NCBI GenBank assembly: GCA_017640505.1
Contig: JAEPQO010000001.1
Coordinates: 186,001-250,000 of the forward strand
DNA from: Rhodospirillales bacterium
GTDB taxonomy: Bacteria > Pseudomonadota > Alphaproteobacteria > Rhodospirillales > Casp-alpha2
DNA length: 64,000 nucleotides
Direction of reading: 5' to 3'
A program made the position numbers and the translations under genes. Within the stretch, counting starts at the first letter, position 1; each line of letters begins with the position of its first letter. A model generated the notes under the pieces. It saw only the letters and a program-made list of their open reading frames with translations, was not told the DNA's origin and did no database searches. This document shows, one piece after another, positions 50,752 to 58,983 of this stretch.

Positions 50752-50958
50752 ATGGTTTCGCATCATCAACACACGCACCATGACGCCACGCATGGCGTGC
50801 CATCGGGGTGGCTGGGCGGCGGGATTCCGGACGTTCCGGGGATCCCGGGCCTTTTTGATCCCGGCCTGGAGAGTCGGCATTTTCAGAAACACACAGACGG
50901 CCTGATGGCCGTCTTTTTTTTGCGTGGGTTTCGGCACCGGCGGCCCTGTGAGGATTGA
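50752..50958 (+). promoter_or_regulatory. Candidate His-rich leader peptide ORF / attenuator region upstream of the SbtA-like permease
   Basis: ATG GTT TCG CAT CAT CAA CAC ACG CAC CAT GAC GCC ACG CAT (MVSHHQHTHHDATH): 6 His in the first 14 codons; followed by hairpins and the terminator at 50896-50921. Confidence 0.5.
50896..50921 (+). terminator. Intrinsic terminator in the 5' region of the SbtA-like permease gene
   Basis: GACGGCC-TGAT-GGCCGTC followed by TTTTTTTT; perfect 7-bp stem. Confidence 0.85.
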
Positions 50959-51008
50959 TCATTCATCGCGGCCCGGCGGGCCGCACAACGAGGAGGTTTT
51001 GACTGATA

Positions 51009-51970
51009 TGGATCTTGCGCTCGCAACACTGCTTTCACCACCGGTCCTGTTCTTTGTCCTCGGCCTGATCGGCGCGCTGGCGACCGTCGACGTCCGGGTC
51101 TCCGAGAACTTCTCCAAGGCCATTTCGCTCTACCTGCTGGCCGCGATCGGCCTCAAGGGCGGCGTCGCCATCTCCAACGAGGGGATCGCCGGCATTCTCG
51201 CCGCCGCGGCGTTCGGAATCATTCTCAGCTTCGCCATGCCGGTGATCGCCTACGCCCTGCTGCGCCGGCTGACCGCGTTCGACCGGCGCGAGGCCGGCGC
51301 CATCGCCGCGCACTACGGGTCGATCAGCATCGTCACCTTCATTGCCGCCAGCACACTGCTGGGCGAGGCGGGCGTCATGTTCGCCGCCGGCATGGTTGCG
51401 GTCGCGGCGCTGATGGAAGCGCCTGCGATTGCATCGGGCCTGGCGCTTGCCGGGCGCGGCGGCCTGACGCCGGCGCCGGGCCGCGACATCCTCAAGGTCG
51501 TCGTCTTCAACGAAAGCATCTACCTGATCCTCGGCGCCATGGTGATCGGCACCCTGATCGGCAAAGACGGCGGCACGGTCGTCGCGCCCTTCTTCTTCGA
51601 CCCGCTGCAGGGCGTGCTGTGCCTGTTCCTGCTCGACATGGGCCTGAAGACGGGCGACGGCCTCAGGCGCGACCGCCGCGTGCTGTCGGCGGGCTCGCTC
51701 ACCTTCGGCATCCTCATGCCGGTGATCGGCGCGTCGCTCGGCCTCGCCGCGGCGAACGTCGCGGGCCTTTCCGTCGGCAACGCGGTGCTGCTGATGACGC
51801 TGGCGGCGTCGGCCTCCTACATCGCGGTACCGGCGGCAATGCGCATCGCCATGCCTGACGTGAACCCGGCGATCTATACGTCCCTTTCGCTTGGCGTGAC
51901 GTTCCCGTTCAACCTGATCGTCGGCATCCCGGTCTACCTGCTGGCCGCCGAGTGGGTACTCGGCGGGTGA
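51009..51970 (+). CDS. Sodium-dependent bicarbonate transport family (SbtA-like) permease
   Basis: SPPVLFFVLGLIGALATVDVRVSENFSKAISLYLLAAIGLKGGVAI...GAIAAHYGSISIVTF...ASASYIAVPAAMRIAMPDVNPAIYTSLSLGVTFPFNL; RBS-like GAGGAGG upstream. Confidence 0.9.
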
Positions 51971-51997
51971 GGGGGCGATTACCATCGGCCAAATATC

Positions 51998-52064
51998 GTC
52001 ATTCCGGCGGAGGCCGGAATCCAGATCCTCGGAATCTCTGGACCCCGGCCTGCGCCGGGGTGAC
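51998..52064. repeat. Composite palindromic repeat, class A (inverted order)
   Basis: GTCATTCCGGCGGAGGCCGGAATCCAG...CTGGACCCCGGCCTGCGCCGGGGTGAC. Confidence 0.85.
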
Positions 52065-52090
52065 GGAGGAAAGGCGATACGTTTCCGACC

Positions 52091-52225
52091 CCATCCTTCG
52101 AGACGGCCCAAGTAGAAAACTTGGGGCCTCCTCAGGATGAGGCTGGTTTCAAGTTTCAGAAAATCCTCATCCTAAGGAGCGAGCATCACGAGCGTCTCGT
52201 GCGCGAAGCGGGCGCTCGCCGCCAA
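52091..52225. repeat. Intergenic repeat of the CCATCCTTCGAGACG...CCTCAGGATGAGG...CCTCATCCTAAGGAGCGAGC type
   Basis: Inverted-repeat layout CCTCAGGATGAGG / CCTCATCCTAAGG with ATCCTTCGAGACG / GAGCGTCTCG outer parts; resembles repeats recalled from alphaproteobacteria. Confidence 0.6.
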
Positions 52226-52235
52226 GGATGCGCCC

Positions 52236-52703
52236 CTAAACCCGCTTCCGCCGGACCAGTTTCGGTGTGGCGCGCAGCGACTTGGACTTCTTCTTGCCGG
52301 CTTCGGGTTTGGCGGCCTTGCCGCGCCGGGTACGCGTCGTCTTGCCCTTCGATGTCTTCGCCTTGCCGTCTTCCAGGAAATCCTCGGCGCGGAACAGCGG
52401 CGGCGCGGGCGGTTTTTCCTTGGCCTGTTTTTGGGCCCGTTTCTTCGCCTCCTCGCGGCGGCGCACCGCATCGAGCACGCGCTGCACCGAGGGTTCGCGG
52501 TCGGGGCGCGTGCGGCGCTTTTCGAAATGCATCTGGCCGACCTGGTCGATATGCCGCTTGAGCGCATCGAAGCGCATGGTGCCTTCGAGCACGCGGATAT
52601 AGGCGGCGAGCGTCCACGGGTTGGCGGGCGCGGCGGTCAGACCGCGCTCGTCGCACCACGCGCTAAACGCTTCCCAGCTTCGGGTCTTTCCAAGCACCGC
52701 CAC
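52236..52703 (-). CDS. Integrase SAM-like (core-binding) domain protein with long Lys/Arg-rich tail; no tyrosine recombinase catalytic domain
   Basis: RSWEAFSAWCDERGLTAAPANPWTLAAYIRVLEGTMRFDALKRHIDQVGQMHFEKRRTRPDREPSVQRVLDAVRRRE then a basic tail ending RATPKLVRRKRV. Confidence 0.65.
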   Translation of the reverse strand: MAVLGKTRSWEAFSAWCDERGLTAAPANPWTLAAYIRVLEGTMRFDALKRHIDQVGQMHFEKRRTRPDREPSVQRVLDAVRRREEAKKRAQKQAKEKPPAPPLFRAEDFLEDGKAKTSKGKTTRTRRGKAAKPEAGKKKSKSLRATPKLVRRKRV

Positions 52704-52791
52704 GGCAATGCGCCCTTTTCTTGACCCCGGCCGCCCCTTAATAAAGAGGACACATTCGGGAAAAACAGAAACGACAAGGGATCAGAATACC

Positions 52792-53874
52792 ATGAGCAAG
52801 CGCGTCATCAATATCGCCGCCATTCCGGGCGACGGGATCGGCTCGGAAGTCGTCGATGCGGGGATGGAAGTTCTGGGCGCGGTTGCCGAACGCGACGGCG
52901 GGTTCGAGATCAAATCCGAGCGTTTCGACTGGGGCTCCGAGCGCTACCTCAAGAAAGGCGACTTCATGCCGGAGAACGGGCTGGAAACGCTGATGGCGTT
53001 CGACAGCATCCTGTTCGGCTCGGCGGGCGATCCGCGCGTCCCCGATCACATCACGCTCTGGGGCCTGCGCCTCAAGATCTGCCAGACGCTGGACCAGTAT
53101 GCCAACGTGCGCCCGGCGCGCCTGCTGCCGGGGATCGAAGGCCCGCTCAAGGGGGTGACCTCGAAGGAACTGGACTGGGTCATTGTCCGCGAAAATTCGG
53201 AGGGCGAATACGCCGGTGCCGGCGGCCGCGTGCACCAGGGCCTGCCCGAAGAGGTCGGCATGGACATCGCCGTCTTCACCCGCGCCGGGGTCGAGCGCAT
53301 CCAGCGGTTCGCGTTTGAGCTGGCGCGCTCGCGCCCGCGCAAGAAGCTGACGCTGGTCACGAAATCCAACGCGCAGCGCCACGGCATGGTGTTCTGGGAC
53401 GCGGTGTTCGAAAGCATCCGCGGCGATTACCCGGACGTGGAAACCGATAAGATGCTGGTCGACGCCATGACGACCCGCATGGTGCTGAAGCCGGAAACGC
53501 TCGACACCATCGTCGCCACAAACCTGCACGCCGACGTGCTGTCCGACCTGGCCGCCGCACTGACCGGCTCGCTCGGCATCGCGCCGACCGGCAACCTGCG
53601 GCCCGAAAAAGACGCGCCCTCGATGTTCGAACCGATCCACGGATCCGCCTTCGACATCATGGGCCAGGGCATCGCCAACCCGCTCGGCACGTTCTGGTCC
53701 GGCGCCATGCTGCTGGAACACGAAGGCGAGGTTGCCGCGGCTGCGCGCCTGATGAAGGCAATCGAACGGGTCACCGGCGAGGGCAAGCACCTGCCCCGCG
53801 ATCTGGGCGGCAGCGCCAACACGCGCGAGGTGACCGACGCGGTGCTTGAAGCGATCGCGCAGTCGAACGAGTAA
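52792..53874 (+). CDS. Tartrate dehydrogenase / isocitrate-isopropylmalate dehydrogenase family protein
   Basis: INIAAIPGDGIGSEVVDAGMEVL, GSAGDPRVPDHITLWGLRLKICQTLDQYANVRPARLLPGIEGPL, IVRENSEGEYAGAGGRVHQG. Confidence 0.88.
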   Translation: MSKRVINIAAIPGDGIGSEVVDAGMEVLGAVAERDGGFEIKSERFDWGSERYLKKGDFMPENGLETLMAFDSILFGSAGDPRVPDHITLWGLRLKICQTLDQYANVRPARLLPGIEGPLKGVTSKELDWVIVRENSEGEYAGAGGRVHQGLPEEVGMDIAVFTRAGVERIQRFAFELARSRPRKKLTLVTKSNAQRHGMVFWDAVFESIRGDYPDVETDKMLVDAMTTRMVLKPETLDTIVATNLHADVLSDLAAALTGSLGIAPTGNLRPEKDAPSMFEPIHGSAFDIMGQGIANPLGTFWSGAMLLEHEGEVAAAARLMKAIERVTGEGKHLPRDLGGSANTREVTDAVLEAIAQSNE

Positions 53875-53954
53875 GGCCGGCGAATAAGGCCGTCGGGCAG
53901 ACCTCACCGTCGTGTGATTTGCAGGAGCGGGCCGCTTCGGTGTGAACTGTTCCG

Positions 53955-54668
53955 ATGATGCGCATCCCCCCTCTGTTCTGCGTTCTGGCGGCGTTCGGCC
54001 TCGCGGTTCCGGCCCCGCACGACGCCCACGCCGCGGGCACGGTGCCGATCCGGCCCGACCTCGCGGGCGCGGGCTGGCAGATGCTGAGCTTCAGCGGCAT
54101 TCCCGAAACCACGTTCACCGCGAGCGACGACGGCGTGATGGACGTGACGGCGGACAGAAGCTCGAGCGTGCTGTATCTCAAGATCGCCGACGACCCGCAG
54201 CCGGTCCGGCGTCTGTCGTGGCAGTGGCGGGTGGCGGACCCGCTGCCGGCGACGGACCTCTCGAAAACCGACGGCGACGACCGGATGCTGTCGCTTTACG
54301 TGGCGTTCTCCGACGGCTCGCTGGTGTCGAAGGCCAAGGCGATGATGTCGCCGCTGGCGGCGGGCAACGTCATCAACTACGTCTGGGGTGGGACGCGCGC
54401 GCTCGACATGCCGCATCCGCACTTCCCGGACAGCGGGCGGCTGATCGTGATCCGGACCGCCGACGCGCCCCTCGGACAGTGGATCACGGAAAGCGTCGAC
54501 CTTGCCGCCGACTACGAACGTGCCTTCGGCCGGCCCGCGCCCGGCGTTGCCTACATCGGGATTTCGGGCGACGCCGACGACCTCGGCCGGGTCTCCAAAG
54601 CGTCGATCAGGGACATCCGTTTCGATTGTATCGAGGTGCGCGTCGCCTGCGCGGGAAATCAACCTTAA
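53955..54668 (+). CDS. DUF3047 domain protein, secreted
   Basis: Signal peptide, RLSWQWRVADPLPATDLSKTDGDDRMLSLYVAFSDG, NYVWGGTRALDMPHPHFP. Confidence 0.85.
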   Translation: MMRIPPLFCVLAAFGLAVPAPHDAHAAGTVPIRPDLAGAGWQMLSFSGIPETTFTASDDGVMDVTADRSSSVLYLKIADDPQPVRRLSWQWRVADPLPATDLSKTDGDDRMLSLYVAFSDGSLVSKAKAMMSPLAAGNVINYVWGGTRALDMPHPHFPDSGRLIVIRTADAPLGQWITESVDLAADYERAFGRPAPGVAYIGISGDADDLGRVSKASIRDIRFDCIEVRVACAGNQP

Positions 54669-54672
54669 TCGT

Positions 54673-54699
54673 CGTCCTGAACTCGGTTCAGGGTGACGA
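54673..54699. repeat. Single-palindrome class C remnant
   Basis: CGTCCTGAACTCGGTTCAGGGTGACGA. Confidence 0.7.
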
Positions 54700-54706
54700 C
54701 TGGCAT

Positions 54707-55540
54707 TTACTCCACCCCGTTGAGCGACCAGTCGTAGGCGTAATCGTCGATGCCGTCGGCTTTTTCGAGCGCCGCCTTGCGCTCGCCGGTGGCGTATTCG
54801 AGAAGGTGCGCGATCACGCCCTTCTCCGAGCCGCCGAAGTCTTCATCGAACCAGTCGTAGATTTTTGAAACCGTGATCTCGCCGTCATTGATTGTCACAC
54901 CGCGCGGGCTGTTCACATAGGCAATCGCGTTCGTGGTCAGTGTCGCATCCATATCGGTGGCAGTGTAGCCGCGCGCGATCAGATCGGGGCAGCCGACCGA
55001 CGCGCAGTTGACCGCATAATGAATGCGCGGGTCATTCCAGATCGGGCGCAGGATGCGGTGCTCGATGTCGTCGAGGCTGACCGGCTCGCCCTCGATGGTG
55101 ACCAGCTTCTTGCCCCACGGCCCCGACGAAAACAGCCCCGGCGAGATATCGATGTCCTGGATCGTCTCGACCGGCATGTGATCCAGGATCACCTGCACCG
55201 TGAGCGCGTTATAGAGATTGATCCAGTAGGCCTGCTGTTCGCCCCTGTTCAGCGACGTGACGGTCGTGGCGGCAAGGGTCCCGATGTAGGTGGCGAGGGT
55301 CTGCCTGTCAGAATCTGTCACACCGGCATAGTCGACCCGGTTGAGGTCCAGGGGATCATTGGGGTCGTCCTGCACGTACTTTTTCAAGAACGCGTCCCAC
55401 GCGGCGTGATCGATGGTCGCGGTCGACCCCGGGTCGTTTTGCGCCCAAACGGACCAAAGTTCCTTAACGGGGGCGGCGGAAAGCGGAAAGGCTGCAACCA
55501 GGAACAGGATTGTGCAGGCGGTGGTAATGGCAACTCTCAC
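54707..55540 (-). CDS. DUF547 domain protein, secreted
   Basis: RGEQQAYWINLYNALTVQVILDHMPVETIQDI, LDDIEHRILRPIWNDPRIHYAVNCASVGCPDL. Confidence 0.88.
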   Translation of the reverse strand: MRVAITTACTILFLVAAFPLSAAPVKELWSVWAQNDPGSTATIDHAAWDAFLKKYVQDDPNDPLDLNRVDYAGVTDSDRQTLATYIGTLAATTVTSLNRGEQQAYWINLYNALTVQVILDHMPVETIQDIDISPGLFSSGPWGKKLVTIEGEPVSLDDIEHRILRPIWNDPRIHYAVNCASVGCPDLIARGYTATDMDATLTTNAIAYVNSPRGVTINDGEITVSKIYDWFDEDFGGSEKGVIAHLLEYATGERKAALEKADGIDDYAYDWSLNGVE

Positions 55541-55561
55541 GGCGTGTCCTCATGCGTTCGT

Positions 55562-56041
55562 TCATGCGGGACCGGCGATCGGCAGCGCGGTCCGGTACAC
55601 GACCTGCTTCAGCGCGAAGCTCGACTTGATGGAACTGACGCCCGGAAACTTGGTCAGGTGGTGCATCAGAAACCGCTCATACGCTTGCAGGTCGCGGGTG
55701 ACGACGCGCAGTAGATAGTCGCTGTCGCCGGTCATCAAATAACACTCCATCACTTCCGGGAGAGCACGGATCCGGTCCTCGAAGATCTCCAGCGCCTGCT
55801 CGACCTGCTTCTCCAGGCTGACCATCACGAACACGCTCACCGGCAGACCCACCGCCTCCTGATCAACCAGCGCCGCGTATCCCCGGATCACCCCTTCCTG
55901 TTCCAGCGCCCGCACGCGCCGCAGACACGGCGACGGCGACAGCCCGGCGGCCTGCGCCAGTTCCACGTTGGAGAGCCGCGCGTTGCCCTGGAGGGCGGCG
56001 AGAATGCGCTGATCAATCGCATCGAGGGCTGTCTGAAGCAT
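55562..56041 (-). CDS. Lrp/AsnC family transcriptional regulator
   Basis: [55 protein letters not shown]. Confidence 0.95.
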   Translation of the reverse strand: MLQTALDAIDQRILAALQGNARLSNVELAQAAGLSPSPCLRRVRALEQEGVIRGYAALVDQEAVGLPVSVFVMVSLEKQVEQALEIFEDRIRALPEVMECYLMTGDSDYLLRVVTRDLQAYERFLMHHLTKFPGVSSIKSSFALKQVVYRTALPIAGPA

Positions 56042-56161
56042 ATTGTGTCCTTAATATGTCATTATTTTCGTGTTTATTGCTGAAACTACCCTCAAAACGG
56101 CGCAGATCGCAATGACCTGTTTCCCGGTCTCCGCTATAATCGCGGCTTCAGGAGATCAGGA

Positions 56162-58468
56162 ATGGCACCTTTCGACGAACCGGCGGGCTTCGATCCCGCG
56201 CAAAAACTGCAGTGCATGGAGGATCTGGCGCAGAAGATCCTGTGGCTTTCGACATGGACGATTCACCACGCGAACTACGTCCGCGAAAAGAAGGACGGTC
56301 TCAAGGTCGGCGGCCACCAGGCGTCGTGCGCGTCATCCGTTGCGATCATGACCGCGCTTTACATGTCCGCCCTCAGGCCGCAGGACCGCGTCGCCGTGAA
56401 ACCGCACGCAAGCCCGGTGTTCCACGCCATCCAGTATCTGCTGGGCCATCAGACGCGCGAGAACCTCGAGAACTTCCGCGCCTTCGGCGGCGCGCAGAGC
56501 TATCCGTCCCGCACCAAGGACGCCGACGACGTCGATATCTCGACCGGCTCCGTCGGCATGGGCCCGGCGATGACCTCGTTCCTGTCGATGACGCAGGACT
56601 ACCTGCGGCGCCATGTCGACAGCGTCGCCGAACGCGAACCGGGCCGCATGGTCGCCCTCGTCGGCGATGCCGAGATGGACGAAGGCAACATGTACGAGGC
56701 GCTCTGGGAGGGCTGGAAACACGGCCTCCGAAACAACTGGTGGATCGTCGATTACAACCGCCAGAGCCTCGACGGTGTCGTGCCCGACCAGATGTTCCGC
56801 CTCATCGACCGGGTGTTCCGCACCACGGGATGGAACGTCATCACCATCAAGTACGGCAAGCGCATGATGAAAGCGTTCGAACGCCCGGGCGGCAAAACGC
56901 TGCGCCGCTGGATCAACGACTGCCCCAACGATCTCTATTCGGCGCTCACGTTCCGCGGCGGCGCCGCCTGGCGCCAGCAGCTCGACCAGGACTTCGCCAA
57001 CGACGACGACGCGCTGCGCCTGATCGAGAGCTATGACGACGAGGCGCTGCAGAACCTGATGACGAACCTCGGCGGGCACTGCCTGGAAACCCTGATGGAG
57101 GCCTTCGACGAAGCCGCGCAGGACGAAACACCGACGTGCTTCATCGCCTATACGATCAAGGGCTGGGGCCTGCCGCTGGCGGGCCACAAGGACAACCACG
57201 CCGGGATCCTCAATGCCGAACAGGTCGACGGCTTCCGCACCAAGCTTGGCATCAAGAAAGGCGACGAGTGGGCGCCGTTCGCCGGCATCGAGGACCGCAA
57301 GCAGGAGCTCGAAAGCTTCCTGGCGCAAGTGCCCTTCAACCGCGAAGGCCGCCGCCGCTACAGCGCCGACAGGATCGAGGTGCCGAAGACGCTCGCCTAC
57401 AAGGTGACCGAGAAAGGCACGACGCAGGAAGCCTTCGGCAGGATTCTGTACGAGCTTGCCGGCGACAAGGATTCGAAACTCGCCGACCGCATCGTCACCA
57501 CGTCACCCGACGTGACGCAGTCGACCAACCTCGGCGGCTGGGTCAACCGCCGCGGCCTGTTCGCGCGTGAAGACCGCGCCGACACCTTCCGCGCCCAGCA
57601 GGTACCGTCGGCACAGAAGTGGGAATTCAACGCCGCCGGCCAGCACCTCGAGCTCGGCATCGCCGAAAACAACCTGTTCGTGATGCTGGCCGCACTCGGC
57701 CTGTCGCATTCGATTTTCGGCGAGCGGTTGCTGCCCATCGGCACGCTCTATGATCCGTTCATCGCCCGTGGTCTCGATGCGCTCAATTACGCCTGCTATC
57801 AGGACGCGCGCTTCATGGTCGTCGCCACGCCCGCCGGCATCACGCTGGCGCCCGAGGGCGGCGCGCACCAGAGCGTCTCGACGCCGCTGATCGGCATGGG
57901 GCAGCCGGGCCTGACCTCGTTCGAACCGGCGTTCGCCGACGAGCTGGCCGAGATCATGGCCTGGGGTTTCGACCACATGCAGGCCGACGACGGCGGATCG
58001 GTTTACCTCCGCCTGTCGACACGGCCGATCCAGCAGCCCGAGCGCAAGATGACTGACGACCTCCGCGACGGGATTCGCAAGGGCGCGTACTGGCGCAAGA
58101 AGCCCGCCAACAAAAGCGCGCCGGTGATCGTTTACGCCGGCGCCATCGCGCCGGAAGCCGAAGCCGCCGCCGAGCAAATCAAGGGTGCAGGCCTGCTGGC
58201 CATCACGTCGGCCGACCGGCTGTTCGCGGATTGGCGCAAGCACGGCAACGAGGCCTGGATCTCGACGCTGCTGGCCGATGCGCCGCGGGGCGAGCCGCTG
58301 GTCACCGTGATGGACGGGCACCCGGCGGCGCTGGCGTGGCTGGGGTCCGTCGACGGCCGCCGCGTCGAGGCACTGGGCGTCGACGAGTTCGGCCAGTGCG
58401 GCGACCTGCCGACACTTTACGAAAGATACGGGATCGGCACGGACGCGATTGCGAACGCGGCGAAATAG
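56162..58468 (+). CDS. Homodimeric-type pyruvate dehydrogenase E1 / transketolase-like ThDP enzyme
   Basis: GGHQASCASSVAIMTALYMSAL, STGSVGMGPAMTSFLSMTQDYL, VALVGDAEMDEGNMYEAL...NNWWIVDYNRQSLDGVVPD (AceE-like). Confidence 0.85.
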   Translation: MAPFDEPAGFDPAQKLQCMEDLAQKILWLSTWTIHHANYVREKKDGLKVGGHQASCASSVAIMTALYMSALRPQDRVAVKPHASPVFHAIQYLLGHQTRENLENFRAFGGAQSYPSRTKDADDVDISTGSVGMGPAMTSFLSMTQDYLRRHVDSVAEREPGRMVALVGDAEMDEGNMYEALWEGWKHGLRNNWWIVDYNRQSLDGVVPDQMFRLIDRVFRTTGWNVITIKYGKRMMKAFERPGGKTLRRWINDCPNDLYSALTFRGGAAWRQQLDQDFANDDDALRLIESYDDEALQNLMTNLGGHCLETLMEAFDEAAQDETPTCFIAYTIKGWGLPLAGHKDNHAGILNAEQVDGFRTKLGIKKGDEWAPFAGIEDRKQELESFLAQVPFNREGRRRYSADRIEVPKTLAYKVTEKGTTQEAFGRILYELAGDKDSKLADRIVTTSPDVTQSTNLGGWVNRRGLFAREDRADTFRAQQVPSAQKWEFNAAGQHLELGIAENNLFVMLAALGLSHSIFGERLLPIGTLYDPFIARGLDALNYACYQDARFMVVATPAGITLAPEGGAHQSVSTPLIGMGQPGLTSFEPAFADELAEIMAWGFDHMQADDGGSVYLRLSTRPIQQPERKMTDDLRDGIRKGAYWRKKPANKSAPVIVYAGAIAPEAEAAAEQIKGAGLLAITSADRLFADWRKHGNEAWISTLLADAPRGEPLVTVMDGHPAALAWLGSVDGRRVEALGVDEFGQCGDLPTLYERYGIGTDAIANAAK

Positions 58469-58555
58469 GTTACGCCCGCCTCTGTAAAGCGCTTGCGTCT
58501 TTCCCGCCTTCGGGGGAGTGACAGCCTGCTGGTAACGGAGGTCTGGCCGGCCCGG

Positions 58556-58927
58556 TCAGCCGTCCCAGTCGAGGGACGTTTCGAGGCGGGCGTGCAGGGT
58601 CTGCCAGATTTCGACCTCTTCCGGGTCGGCGTCCGGGTCGTTTTCCTCGATCAGGCTCTGCTCGTGCTTGATATGATCGTCGACCAGGCTAAGCACTTCC
58701 TGAATATCGGGCGCCGGCACGTCGTCGAACTTGACCTTGCCGTCGAACAGCATGTCGGCGCGTTCCATCATGTCGAGCTTTTCCAGTTCCTTGTCCAGGT
58801 CCTGATAACGCTTCTTCCATTTATGCCAGACGGACGTGTCCGGCACGCCGTCGCCATCGCGCACACGTTCGTTCAAAATGCCCATCAGGGTCACGAATTC
58901 GTGGACGGTGAACTGGATGGTATCCAT
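58556..58927 (-). CDS. Conserved-looking hypothetical protein, acidic
   Basis: MDTIQFTVHEFVTLMGILNERVRDGDGVPDTSVWHKWKKRYQDLDKELEKLDMMERADMLFDGKVKF...; next to and in the same strand as the NFGAH genes. Confidence 0.6.
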   Translation of the reverse strand: MDTIQFTVHEFVTLMGILNERVRDGDGVPDTSVWHKWKKRYQDLDKELEKLDMMERADMLFDGKVKFDDVPAPDIQEVLSLVDDHIKHEQSLIEENDPDADPEEVEIWQTLHARLETSLDWDG

Positions 58928-58983
58928 ATCGGGCTCACTCTCGTTTCGATTTGCCGACCTTATAGAAGAATAGACCGAACGGA

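Noticed and set aside
50752-50958. Calling the His-rich ORF a metal-binding protein
   Set aside because: The His cluster is confined to the first 14 codons and is followed by terminator-like sequence and low-quality coding; leader/attenuator fits better.
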